A DNA stretch of 64,000 nt. Origin: CAVVVS01 sp963751355. GTDB lineage: Bacteria; Bacteroidota; Ignavibacteria; Ignavibacteriales; Ignavibacteriaceae. The translations under genes and the position numbers were made by a program. The notes under the pieces are model-generated. The model worked only from the letters and a program-made list of their open reading frames with translations, had not been told where the DNA came from and did no database searches. Positions 47,122 to 55,719 of the stretch are shown here, one piece after another; within the stretch, counting starts at the first letter, position 1, and each line of letters starts with the position of its first letter. The DNA lies in assembly GCA_963751355.1 (NCBI GenBank), contig CAVVVS010000049.1, positions 62,001 through 126,000 on the forward strand, given 5' to 3'.

Positions 47122-49818
47122 ATGATCGGTGAAACAATTCTTCATTATAAAATTTTAGAAAAACTTGGCGAAGGCGGAATGGGCGAGGTCTTCAAAGCTC
47201 AGGACACGAAGCTCGACCGCTTTGTTGCGCTTAAGTTTCTACCCTCTCAAATGACTGCATCGGAAGATGACAAATCCAGATTTATACAGGAAGCCAAGGC
47301 TGCTTCGGCGATGAATCATCCGAATGTATGTACCATTTTTGATATACAAGAAAACGATGGGAAATTGTTTATTGTAATGGAATATGTTGACGGCAAAACT
47401 TTAAAAGATAAAAAAGATTCTCTTTCCGAAAAGCAAATTCTTGAAATAGGAATACAGGTAGCAGAAGGACTTGCAGCAGCACATGAAAAGGGAATAGTAC
47501 ATCGTGACATAAAGCCGGAAAACATTATGGTGCGAAATGACGGCATTGCGCAGATAATGGATTTCGGTTTAGCTAAACTTCGTGAGGATTCTGGTGTTTC
47601 CAGATTAACAAAAGCCGGAACAACTATGGGAACATTAGGATATATGTCTCCGGAACAAGTACAGGGATTAGATGTTGATCATCGTACTGATATATTTTCT
47701 CTCGGAGTTGTCCTTTATGAATTGCTTGCCGGCGAATCTCCTTTTAAGGGAGTTCATGAAACAGCAATAATGTATGAAATAGTAAATGTTGATCCATCGC
47801 CAATTACAACAATAAAAGAAGGTATCGATCCTCAGCTTGATGATATCATATTAGAATGTATCGAAAAAGATAAGGATGAGCGTCGCCAGTCTGCGAAAGA
47901 ACTTGCTAAAGATTTGAGAAAAGTAAAGAAATCTACCGGGCACAGAAAGAGCAGAGTTTATAATGTTAATTCTTCCGCAATTAATACCGCATCAGGTGGA
48001 AGACAAATTTCAAAGTCTTCGGGCTCAATTGCTATTGAAGCTTTTAACAGAAGATTCGAATTGAGAAAATTATTTCCTGTAGTTTTTGTCCTCATAACAA
48101 TTGTTGCTGCCTTGTTTGCATTTTTATATTTCAGCAAAAACGAAACAACTGAAAACGGAGTTTTACAATTTGAGATAAATGCTCCTCCAGGGGAAATATT
48201 TTCAGGGCTTACTCCAAATATTTCACCGGATGGGAAATCTATTATATTTGCAGCGGCCGATTCAACCGGAAAAACAATGATATGGATCCGGCCTATGGAA
48301 TCTATAAAAGCCAATGTTGTTGAAGGCACTGATAATGCTAGCTGCCCTTTTTGGTCATACGACGGTAAAAATATCGGATTTTTCCAGGATCATAAATTGC
48401 AAAAGATCGATTTATCTACCGGGACCAAACAAATTATATGCGATGCAGATGACGGAATGGCTGCTATATGGAACAATAATAATCAGATAATTTTCACACC
48501 TTCTTTTATTTCTCCAATGTACAAAGTAAACGCAGGCGGAGGAACTCCAGTTCAATTAACCAGTATAGATAACTCAATTGGCGAAGAACGCCAGTACCCT
48601 TCCCAGTTCTTCCCTGACAATACACATTACATATATACTTCAATTAGCAGAAACCAGGGACAAAGCAATATAGTTATTGGTTCACTTGATGATAATTCAA
48701 AGCACAGGTTGTTCGACAAAAATCAGGATCTTGGATTTAATGCTAAAGCCTTTTTTATATCTCCCGATTTTATAGTGTTCTTAAAAAACGGTACCCTTTT
48801 TCTTCAGAAATTTAATAATTCAAGTTACAAACCCGTGGGTGAAAAGAGAACTATCCAAAATGATATTAGGGATTTTAATGCATCAGGAAATATGATCATT
48901 GCTTCAAAGGGTAATATAAATTCAAGAAGCAACCTGGTGTTATGTGATAGAAACGGAAAGGTGCTTAAGCAGAATAATAATATCGGTTTTTTCGTTGAAA
49001 TGTTTTCATCCCCGGATGATAATAGCATTGCTTATCACAGGGTATATGGGCCCGATAATGAGCGCGGGGTTATTAATCAGGATATTTGGATATATAACAG
49101 GCAAAGAGATTATAGCACACGTTTTACTACCAAACCCGCAGCTGATATTTCCCCTGTATGGTCTCCCGATGGTAAAAAAATAGCTTACTCTTCATCACCT
49201 GATTCAGTATATAACATTTATGAAAAAGATATTGACGGGAATACAAAACCAAAATTATTGTTCAAGAATAGTTTTGTTACAAAGGCGCCAATTGATTGGT
49301 CTTCTGATGGCAAATATATCTTAGTTGGAGTTGCTGCTCCCGGTACCGGTAGGGATATATGGGCTATACCAATGTTTGGTGATAAGAAACCATTCCCTTA
49401 TCTACAAACAAAATTCACAGAAACTCCGGGCAGTTTTTCACCGGATGGTAAATGGGTTGTATATTTCTCCAACGAAACCGGGCGAATGGAGGTCTACATT
49501 CAGAGTTTCCCCGATCCGGGCAAAAAGTATGTAGTTTCAACCAGAGGAGGAGTATATCCTAAATGGGGTAAGGACGGCAAAGAGTTATTTTATATTTCAG
49601 CTAATGGATATATGACTGCAGTTGAAATAAAATTAAAAGAAAAGCCCGAAATAGGTAAAGCTAAAGAGCTATTCAAAGTTAATTCCCTGGCCTATCCGAA
49701 TATGTACGCAATACTAAACAATGGACAAAGTTTTCTATTCAATTACTGGGAGAATAATTCTAAAATTAAATCATTGCGTGTTATTGCAAACTGGAAATCG
49801 CTATTAAAAAAAGAATAA
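47122..49818 (+). CDS. K7: membrane Ser/Thr kinase with extracytoplasmic PD40 beta-propeller
   Basis: The 898-residue protein has an intact kinase domain (GEGGMGEVFKAQD, VALKF, HRDIKPEN, MDFGLAK, GYMSPEQV). A short hinge loop (KDKKDSLSEKQ) is followed by a basic juxtamembrane linker and one transmembrane helix (about residues 318-338). The rest (355-890) is a beta-propeller of PD40/TolB type with repeated F-S-P-D-G-K-W-type motifs (NISPDGKSIIFAA, WSPDGKKIAYSS, FSPDGKWVVYFS). This is the usual plan for kinases thought to sense extracytoplasmic ligands; the ligand is unknown. K8 starts 18 bases downstream, indicating an operon. Confidence 0.95.
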   Translation: MIGETILHYKILEKLGEGGMGEVFKAQDTKLDRFVALKFLPSQMTASEDDKSRFIQEAKAASAMNHPNVCTIFDIQENDGKLFIVMEYVDGKTLKDKKDSLSEKQILEIGIQVAEGLAAAHEKGIVHRDIKPENIMVRNDGIAQIMDFGLAKLREDSGVSRLTKAGTTMGTLGYMSPEQVQGLDVDHRTDIFSLGVVLYELLAGESPFKGVHETAIMYEIVNVDPSPITTIKEGIDPQLDDIILECIEKDKDERRQSAKELAKDLRKVKKSTGHRKSRVYNVNSSAINTASGGRQISKSSGSIAIEAFNRRFELRKLFPVVFVLITIVAALFAFLYFSKNETTENGVLQFEINAPPGEIFSGLTPNISPDGKSIIFAAADSTGKTMIWIRPMESIKANVVEGTDNASCPFWSYDGKNIGFFQDHKLQKIDLSTGTKQIICDADDGMAAIWNNNNQIIFTPSFISPMYKVNAGGGTPVQLTSIDNSIGEERQYPSQFFPDNTHYIYTSISRNQGQSNIVIGSLDDNSKHRLFDKNQDLGFNAKAFFISPDFIVFLKNGTLFLQKFNNSSYKPVGEKRTIQNDIRDFNASGNMIIASKGNINSRSNLVLCDRNGKVLKQNNNIGFFVEMFSSPDDNSIAYHRVYGPDNERGVINQDIWIYNRQRDYSTRFTTKPAADISPVWSPDGKKIAYSSSPDSVYNIYEKDIDGNTKPKLLFKNSFVTKAPIDWSSDGKYILVGVAAPGTGRDIWAIPMFGDKKPFPYLQTKFTETPGSFSPDGKWVVYFSNETGRMEVYIQSFPDPGKKYVVSTRGGVYPKWGKDGKELFYISANGYMTAVEIKLKEKPEIGKAKELFKVNSLAYPNMYAILNNGQSFLFNYWENNSKIKSLRVIANWKSLLKKE

Positions 49819-49836
49819 TATATCAGAGGCTTTAAT

Positions 49837-52554
49837 ATGATTGGTGAAACTATTCTACACTATAAAATATTAGAAAAATTAGGCGAAGGAGGAATGGGTG
49901 AGGTCTTCAAAGCGCAGGACACAAAACTCGACCGCTTTGTTGCTTTAAAATTTCTCCCCTCGCAGCTTACTGCTTCAGAGGATGATAAAGCACGTTTCAT
50001 ACAGGAGGCGAAAGCTGCCTCAGCAATGAATCATCCGAATGTCTGTACAATATATTCTATAGAAGAATATGAGAAGCAATTGTTTATAGCTATGGAATAT
50101 GTTGACGGCAAAACTTTAAAAGATAAAAAAGATTCTCTTTCCGAAAAGCAAATTCTTGAAATAGGAATACAGGTAGCCGAAGGATTAGCGGCTGCTCATG
50201 AAAAGGGAATAGTACATCGAGACATAAAACCTGAAAACATTATGATCCGCAAAGACGGCATTGCGCAGATAATGGATTTTGGATTAGCTAAACTTCGTGA
50301 GGATAGTGGTGTTTCCAGGTTAACTAAAGCCGGCACTACAATGGGCACGATGGGTTACATGTCGCCTGAGCAAGTACAGGGATTGGACGTTGATCATCGA
50401 ACGGATATATTTTCTCTTGGAGTAGTATTATATGAGCTATTTGCAGGAGAATCTCCATTTAAAGGCGTACATGAAACTGCCATAATGTACGAAATAGTTA
50501 ATGTTGACCCTCCACCGATATCAACCGTGAAAGAAGGAATTGAGCCTGAATTAGACGGAATTATTCTTGAGTGTCTTGAAAAAGATAAAGATGAAAGATG
50601 CCAGTCGGCAAAAGAACTTGCAAAGGATTTGAGGAAAGTAAAAAAATCGACAGGACACAGAAAGAGCAGAGTTTACAAAGTCAATTCACAAACATACAAG
50701 ACACAGCCCATAACTCAGAGTGTTTCCAAATCCTCAGGTTCAATTACCATTGAAGCATTTAATAAGAGAATTGAACTTGCGAAAATTTTCCGGTCCGGTT
50801 ATTTCACATGGTCTTTAATATTAATATTATTGACCGCAGTTTTATATCCCTTTTTAAGAAATCAATCTCCTAATATAAAGCCAATTACTGCAACCTCAAC
50901 AATATCGTCAGATAATATTAATATAAACTCGATATATTTTCAAATTTCCCGTGATGGAAAGACTCTAGCTTTTATAGGGGGCGATTCAACCGGGAATTCC
51001 TTTGTCTGTATTAGAAAGATTGATTCAAAAAATGTACGGGAATTGAATAATACCGAAGGTGCATATTATCCTTTTTGGTCATATAACGGCAGGTATGTTT
51101 TCTTCTTTGTCCTTGGAAAATTAAAAAGAGTGGGGCTTAACTCCGGTGCTGTTATGGATATTTGTTCTGCTGAAGACGGACGCGGCGGAACGTGCAACAA
51201 AGAAGGTGAAATTATATTCGCACCTGCAAGCACCGGTGGACTTTATTCTGTTTCAGAAAACGGCGGAACGCCGAAAGAAATAATAAAAGCAGATCCATCT
51301 AATCCACAAGAAAGCCTTAGATTTCCGTTTTTTATGCCAGACCAAAAACATTTTCTTTATTCTGTTCAGGAAAATTATTCAGGCGGAACACCGGAAGACA
51401 AAGTAAAAATAGCATCAATCAGCTCTGATTTGAACAAAACTATTATGCATGTTTCCTCTAATGCTCAATACTCCGACGGTTATTTATTTTTTATTAGACA
51501 GGATGCGCTTATGTGCCAGGCATTTGATCCGGATAACCTAAAACTGTCGGGCGATATATACACTATATCGGGTAATAATAATTATTTTGATCCGAGAATA
51601 AAAGGTGCATTCTCCGTATCTACTGCCGGCAATCTTATCTATATGAACAAGCCTAATAATAATACCGAACTTGTTCTTTTAGATGATAAAGGAAATATAA
51701 AAACATCTTTGTTAAAAGCTAATGTACTTGAATCTGCAAGTTTTTCCCCTGATGGAAATATGATTGCATATAATATATATGATCAGGATGGCAAAAATGC
51801 AGACATCTGGACTTATGATATAAAGAGAAAATTATCTTCCAGGTTAACATTTAATCCTAATTATGATGCGGCTCCAATTTGGTCACCAGACGGTAAATAC
51901 ATTGCATACCTTTCTGAAAGACCTACTGGTTGGGATATTTTTACAAGAAAATCGGACGGAACAGGCGATGCTGAAAGAATTTATCATTCGGATTCGATAA
52001 AATTTTTAGCTAGAATTCCTATTGATTGGTCGTCTGACGGCAGATATTTGTCGTTTAATCAAATCAGTCCGAAAACGAAAATGGATATTTTATTAATAAA
52101 CATGGAAAATAATTATAAAGCGGAAGACTATTTAGCTACAAACTTTAACGAAGGTAATGCAATATTTTCTTCGGATATGAAATGGATAATGTATACTTCC
52201 GGGAAATCCGGAAAACCGCAGGTTTATGTACGCCCTTTCGGCGGCGGCGAGGGCAGATGGCAGGTATCCATCAATGGCGGTATCGGTATGAAGTGGATAG
52301 ATAACGATAAAGGAATTATTTATGTCTATAAAAATAATATTTACGAAGTAAGTGTAAACGGCTCCGGGCAAAATTTTATTGTGGGTAAAACTCATTTACT
52401 CTTTTCATTATCAGGGAAAAAAATAACGAATGTGTATGATGTTACAAACGACGGAAAAACTTTTCTTGCTGCCGTATCATTAGGTAGAAGTATTACTCCG
52501 CCGTTTACTTATGTCCAAAACTGGAAAGGATTGATTCAAGGAGGCTCTCAGTGA
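49837..52554 (+). CDS. K8: membrane Ser/Thr kinase with PD40 beta-propeller
   Basis: At 905 residues the kinase head is almost identical to K7 (HRDIKPEN, MDFGLAK, same KDKKDSLSEKQ loop), except for YSIEEYEKQLFIAMEY in place of the FDIQENDGKLFIVMEY of K7. A transmembrane helix lies at about 325-343, followed by a propeller (about 360-895) with ISRDGKTLAFIG, WSPDGKYIAYLS and IDWSSDGRYLSFN repeats that is strongly diverged from K7. Its stop overlaps the GTG start of K9 by four bases (GTGA), so K8 and K9 are translationally coupled. Confidence 0.95.
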   Translation: MIGETILHYKILEKLGEGGMGEVFKAQDTKLDRFVALKFLPSQLTASEDDKARFIQEAKAASAMNHPNVCTIYSIEEYEKQLFIAMEYVDGKTLKDKKDSLSEKQILEIGIQVAEGLAAAHEKGIVHRDIKPENIMIRKDGIAQIMDFGLAKLREDSGVSRLTKAGTTMGTMGYMSPEQVQGLDVDHRTDIFSLGVVLYELFAGESPFKGVHETAIMYEIVNVDPPPISTVKEGIEPELDGIILECLEKDKDERCQSAKELAKDLRKVKKSTGHRKSRVYKVNSQTYKTQPITQSVSKSSGSITIEAFNKRIELAKIFRSGYFTWSLILILLTAVLYPFLRNQSPNIKPITATSTISSDNININSIYFQISRDGKTLAFIGGDSTGNSFVCIRKIDSKNVRELNNTEGAYYPFWSYNGRYVFFFVLGKLKRVGLNSGAVMDICSAEDGRGGTCNKEGEIIFAPASTGGLYSVSENGGTPKEIIKADPSNPQESLRFPFFMPDQKHFLYSVQENYSGGTPEDKVKIASISSDLNKTIMHVSSNAQYSDGYLFFIRQDALMCQAFDPDNLKLSGDIYTISGNNNYFDPRIKGAFSVSTAGNLIYMNKPNNNTELVLLDDKGNIKTSLLKANVLESASFSPDGNMIAYNIYDQDGKNADIWTYDIKRKLSSRLTFNPNYDAAPIWSPDGKYIAYLSERPTGWDIFTRKSDGTGDAERIYHSDSIKFLARIPIDWSSDGRYLSFNQISPKTKMDILLINMENNYKAEDYLATNFNEGNAIFSSDMKWIMYTSGKSGKPQVYVRPFGGGEGRWQVSINGGIGMKWIDNDKGIIYVYKNNIYEVSVNGSGQNFIVGKTHLLFSLSGKKITNVYDVTNDGKTFLAAVSLGRSITPPFTYVQNWKGLIQGGSQ

Positions 52555-54947
52555 TTGGCGATACAATACTTCATTATAAAATTTTAGAGAAATTGGGCGA
52601 AGGAGGAATGGGTGTAGTCTATCTAGCCCAGGATACAAAGTTAGAAAGAAAAGTGGCAATAAAATTTCTACCTCACCACATTTCTGCTAATTCCGAAGAA
52701 AGAGAAAGATTCAAGATTGAAGCAAGAGCTGCCGCCGCACTGAATCACCACAACATTACACAGATTTATTCCATCGAAGAAGCCGATAACGAGATGTTTA
52801 TTGTTATGGAATATGTTGAGGGAAAAGAATTGAAAGATATTATTAATCCTCCATCTTCCACCCTTTCAAAAAGGGGAGACACAGGCGGGTTAGCAATGAA
52901 TGACATAATCAATTATGCAACACAAATCGCCGAAGGTTTAGAAGCTGCACACAAAAAGGGAATCATCCATAGAGATATCAAATCTTCAAACATAATGATT
53001 ACAGAAGATGGCAAAGTTAAGATTATGGACTTTGGTCTCGCCAAGGTGAAAGGTGGAATAGAATTAACAAAGGTTGGGACAACTGTCGGCACTACAACCT
53101 ATATGTCACCTGAACAGGCAAAAGGTAAAGAGGTTGATCATAGAACCGATATCTGGTCATTTGGTGTTGTCTTTTATGAACTGATTACTGGTAAGTTACC
53201 CTTTGAGGGAGAATATGATCAAGCTATAACTTACTCAGTCATAAATGAAAAACAAAAGCCAGTTTCTTTCTTTAGAAATGATTTACCTACTGAAATTGAA
53301 CAAATTGTAAATAAAACTCTCGAAAAAGATCTAGAAAAGAGATTCAACGACTTTAGTGAAATACTATCACTTCTTAAGAATATACAAGTCAGTAGAAAAA
53401 TTAATGATTCTACTACTCCAAAACATAATAGATTCTTTGGTAAAAAATCAGCCGCCATAATATCGGCAATTTTCATAGTATTATTGATTGCTTTCGTTCT
53501 ATGGAAGGCATTTAGCCCACCAAAGAAAAACATTACAGAAACTAAAAACAAAATTGAAAGAATTGCAATTCTTCCATTTAACAACATAAAAAATGATCCT
53601 AAAACAAATTTTTTGGGCTTTGCACTTGCAGATCAAATCATCAGCTCTCTCGCTTACGTGAAAAATATCGTGGTAAGACCGGCAAGTTCCATAAGACAAT
53701 ATCAAAATGAAAATGTTACTCCCATAAAAGCAGGTAATCAATTAAAGGTAGATTATATCTTAGATGGCAGCTATTTGAAAGATAATGATATTATCAGGTT
53801 AAACTTAGAATTGGTGAATGTTCACAATAATCAGATTGCATGGAAAAATGATTTTGATGTTAAATATGTTAATACTTTTAAGCTGCAGGATTTGGTTTCC
53901 AGAAAAGTTACAAGCGGTCTTAAGGTTAAGTTTGCCGTCAATAAAATACACAAGGCTATACCGGGGAACTCTAAAGTTTATGAGGATTATTTAAAAGCAG
54001 TCTCATATCCGCATACAATGGAAGGGACACAGCAAGCAATTTCAATTCTTAATAAAGCTATTAAAGTTGATTCCACCTATGCGCCTGCTTATTCCCAGCT
54101 TGGGAGTAGATATGATTATGTTGCTAATTATAGTGTTAAGGGAAGCGGTAATAAAAAAGCAGCAGAAAAAGCATTTTTAAAAGCTCTTTCAATCAACAAT
54201 AATCTATTGAGTGCATTAAACGGTTTGTCCCGCTTATACAATGAAAACGGAAAGCAGCTGCAAGCTGCAAAATTATTGATGAGGGCATTAAAAATTAACC
54301 CTAACAATGCAGATGCGCATTTCAGTTTGGGTTACATATTCAGGTACACAGGCCCGTTGGATAAATCCCTAAAAGAAATGCAGAAAGCGGTCGAACTTGA
54401 CCCAAACAATCCAATTTTTCAATCTATTGGAATTACATATCTTTACACTCAGAAATATCAGGATGCCTTAAAAGTATTTGAAAAGAGTGAAAACAATGCT
54501 TTCGATCTCGGCTGGGAGGGAGAAATATTTTTAAGATTAAAAAATATTAAATCTGCTGAACAATCTCTTAAGAAGGCAATAGAAATTGAACCGGGGGGAG
54601 TTCTCGGTGATTTCTCTAAAGCACAACTTCAGTATGTAAAAGGCAATAAGAGAAAATCTCTCGATATTTTGAAAAGTATGGATGAATCTGTTGAAAAAGC
54701 CGGAATTTATGACGGGGAAATGTATTACAATATTGCTAATTACTTTGGACTGTTAGGAGATGCAAAAGATTGTGTCCGACTATTGAAAATAGCAATTAAC
54801 CATGGATTTTTTGATTATCAAGTAATGTTAAATGATACATTCCTAAACCCTGTACGCGATGATCCTGAATTTAAAGAGACACTACAACAAGCAAAATTAA
54901 AATCTGATAATTTCAAAGATGAATTAATCGATAATTCATTATTATAG
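52551..54947 (+). CDS. K9: membrane Ser/Thr kinase with TolB-N-like and TPR domains, repeat-derived insert
   Basis: This 798-residue protein starts at GTG 52551 inside the K8 stop, with Shine-Dalgarno AAGGAGG upstream. Kinase motifs are intact (VAIKF, HRDIKSSN, MDFGLAK). After the hinge, residues about 100-113 (PPSSTLSKRGDTGG) form an insert absent from the nearest relative K6 and encoded by a palindromic DNA repeat. A transmembrane helix lies at about 300-320, a TolB-N-like domain of the K6 subtype at about 337-463 (FLGFALADQ), and TPRs to the end. Downstream, after 30 bases, follows the STAS gene. Confidence 0.94.
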   Translation: MIGDTILHYKILEKLGEGGMGVVYLAQDTKLERKVAIKFLPHHISANSEERERFKIEARAAAALNHHNITQIYSIEEADNEMFIVMEYVEGKELKDIINPPSSTLSKRGDTGGLAMNDIINYATQIAEGLEAAHKKGIIHRDIKSSNIMITEDGKVKIMDFGLAKVKGGIELTKVGTTVGTTTYMSPEQAKGKEVDHRTDIWSFGVVFYELITGKLPFEGEYDQAITYSVINEKQKPVSFFRNDLPTEIEQIVNKTLEKDLEKRFNDFSEILSLLKNIQVSRKINDSTTPKHNRFFGKKSAAIISAIFIVLLIAFVLWKAFSPPKKNITETKNKIERIAILPFNNIKNDPKTNFLGFALADQIISSLAYVKNIVVRPASSIRQYQNENVTPIKAGNQLKVDYILDGSYLKDNDIIRLNLELVNVHNNQIAWKNDFDVKYVNTFKLQDLVSRKVTSGLKVKFAVNKIHKAIPGNSKVYEDYLKAVSYPHTMEGTQQAISILNKAIKVDSTYAPAYSQLGSRYDYVANYSVKGSGNKKAAEKAFLKALSINNNLLSALNGLSRLYNENGKQLQAAKLLMRALKINPNNADAHFSLGYIFRYTGPLDKSLKEMQKAVELDPNNPIFQSIGITYLYTQKYQDALKVFEKSENNAFDLGWEGEIFLRLKNIKSAEQSLKKAIEIEPGGVLGDFSKAQLQYVKGNKRKSLDILKSMDESVEKAGIYDGEMYYNIANYFGLLGDAKDCVRLLKIAINHGFFDYQVMLNDTFLNPVRDDPEFKETLQQAKLKSDNFKDELIDNSLL
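52845..52892. repeat. Palindromic repeat inside K9 coding sequence
   Basis: The segment contains CCCTTT and AAAGGG arms around a short loop and a C/G-rich flank (AATCCTCC at one end, GGCGGGTTA at the other). It codes for residues missing in K6. The layout, a palindrome with nearly complementary ends, matches dispersed palindromic repeats rather than ordinary coding drift. Only one such copy is visible in this window. Confidence 0.6.
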
Positions 54948-54977
54948 TGATTATTAAATAATTCAAGGAGGTAAAAT

Positions 54978-55325
54978 ATGAACACTAAAGTACATGAAAG
55001 ATATAACGCAACAGTAATTGAACTAAAAGGAAGAATAGAGGGCGGACCTTTTGCTGCGGAATTTAAAGAAACCCTGCAGAATCTTATCAAACAAAATAAG
55101 AAAAATATCATCGTTGGCATGTCCGATATAAAATTTATAAACAGCAATGGTATCGAAATCCTTGTGGGAGGCTATACTACCGTTAAGAACGGCGGAGGCA
55201 ATCTAAAGCTTGTGAATTCCAGTAGTAAAGTTAAAGGAGTGCTCAGCATAACAAAATTAAACCAGGTATTTGACAACTTTGACTCAGTTGAGTCTGCGCT
55301 CAAAAGCATTAATGTTGAAAATTAA
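54978..55325 (+). CDS. STAS-domain protein (anti-anti-sigma factor type)
   Basis: The 115-residue protein is a single STAS domain: VIELKGRIEGGPFAAEFKETL, then MSDIKFINSNGIEILVGGYTTV, where the phosphorylatable Ser of the conserved D-S-S/T-G loop is kept as N-S-N-G. A strong Shine-Dalgarno (AAGGAGG) precedes the ATG and it lies 30 bases after K9. In partner switching such proteins bind an anti-sigma kinase when dephosphorylated. Here no RsbW/HATPase partner is nearby, but Ser/Thr kinases and a SpoIIE phosphatase (28334) are. The dedicated link to these is inference. Confidence 0.92.
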   Translation: MNTKVHERYNATVIELKGRIEGGPFAAEFKETLQNLIKQNKKNIIVGMSDIKFINSNGIEILVGGYTTVKNGGGNLKLVNSSSKVKGVLSITKLNQVFDNFDSVESALKSINVEN

Positions 55326-55593
55326 AATCTGATTACACTCCCGCAAAACTATATGGTAATTTGCCTCGGGGAACTAGGCACAAACTCTGCCTAAAACCGG
55401 ACTTACTTTTTACAATTAGGGTTATGAGCGAGTCCTGAGCGCAATATGGACTGAAAATAATTAGACACTAAATAATTATCGAAATAATTCTTATTATATA
55501 AAACATGTACAGTTGAGTGAGGCAGCTTCACATAGTTTTCAACGGGCGGTATGATCTATTCCATTAAGCTTGTCTAATACATAGAGGTACTTA
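55326..55593. other. Non-coding gap after the STAS gene
   Basis: About 270 bases have no credible gene. A weak stem (TAGGCA / TGCCTA, 55374-55394) lies about 50 bases after the stop and lacks an immediate T-run, so it is not called a terminator. Promoters for K10 and the downstream kinases could lie here. Confidence 0.45.
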
Positions 55594-55719
55594 ATGATTG
55601 GCGAAACAATTTTACATTATAAAATAATAGAAAAATTAGGCGAACCTGCCTGCCGCAGGCAGGGGCGGGTCTGTCCGCCGAAGCCTGTAAGCAATTTGGA
55701 GGTTTCAAATGATCGATGA
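55594..55719 (+). pseudogene. Truncated kinase head joined to GC-rich repeat
   Basis: Starting at ATG 55594 the frame encodes MIGETILHYKIIEKLGE, the exact opening of the array kinases up to the start of the Gly loop. It then runs into a GC-rich palindrome and stops at 55717-55719, overlapping the K10 start (55709). The result is a 41-codon frame of which only 17 codons are kinase. It looks like the remnant of a deleted or converted kinase gene; expression of a peptide is possible but unlikely to be functional. Confidence 0.8.
55645..55679. repeat. Double-hairpin GC-rich repeat between kinase remnant and K10
   Basis: CCTGCCTGC and GCAGGCAGG form a perfect 9-bp stem around one base (55645-55663). 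A second stem, GGCGG / CCGCC, follows immediately (55664-55679). Two adjacent hairpins far richer in G+C than the surrounding DNA are typical of REP/MITE-like repeats. It sits exactly where the kinase remnant breaks off. Confidence 0.7.

Noticed and set aside
55374..55394. Terminator after the STAS gene
   Set aside because: The stem is only 6 bp with no T-run directly after it.
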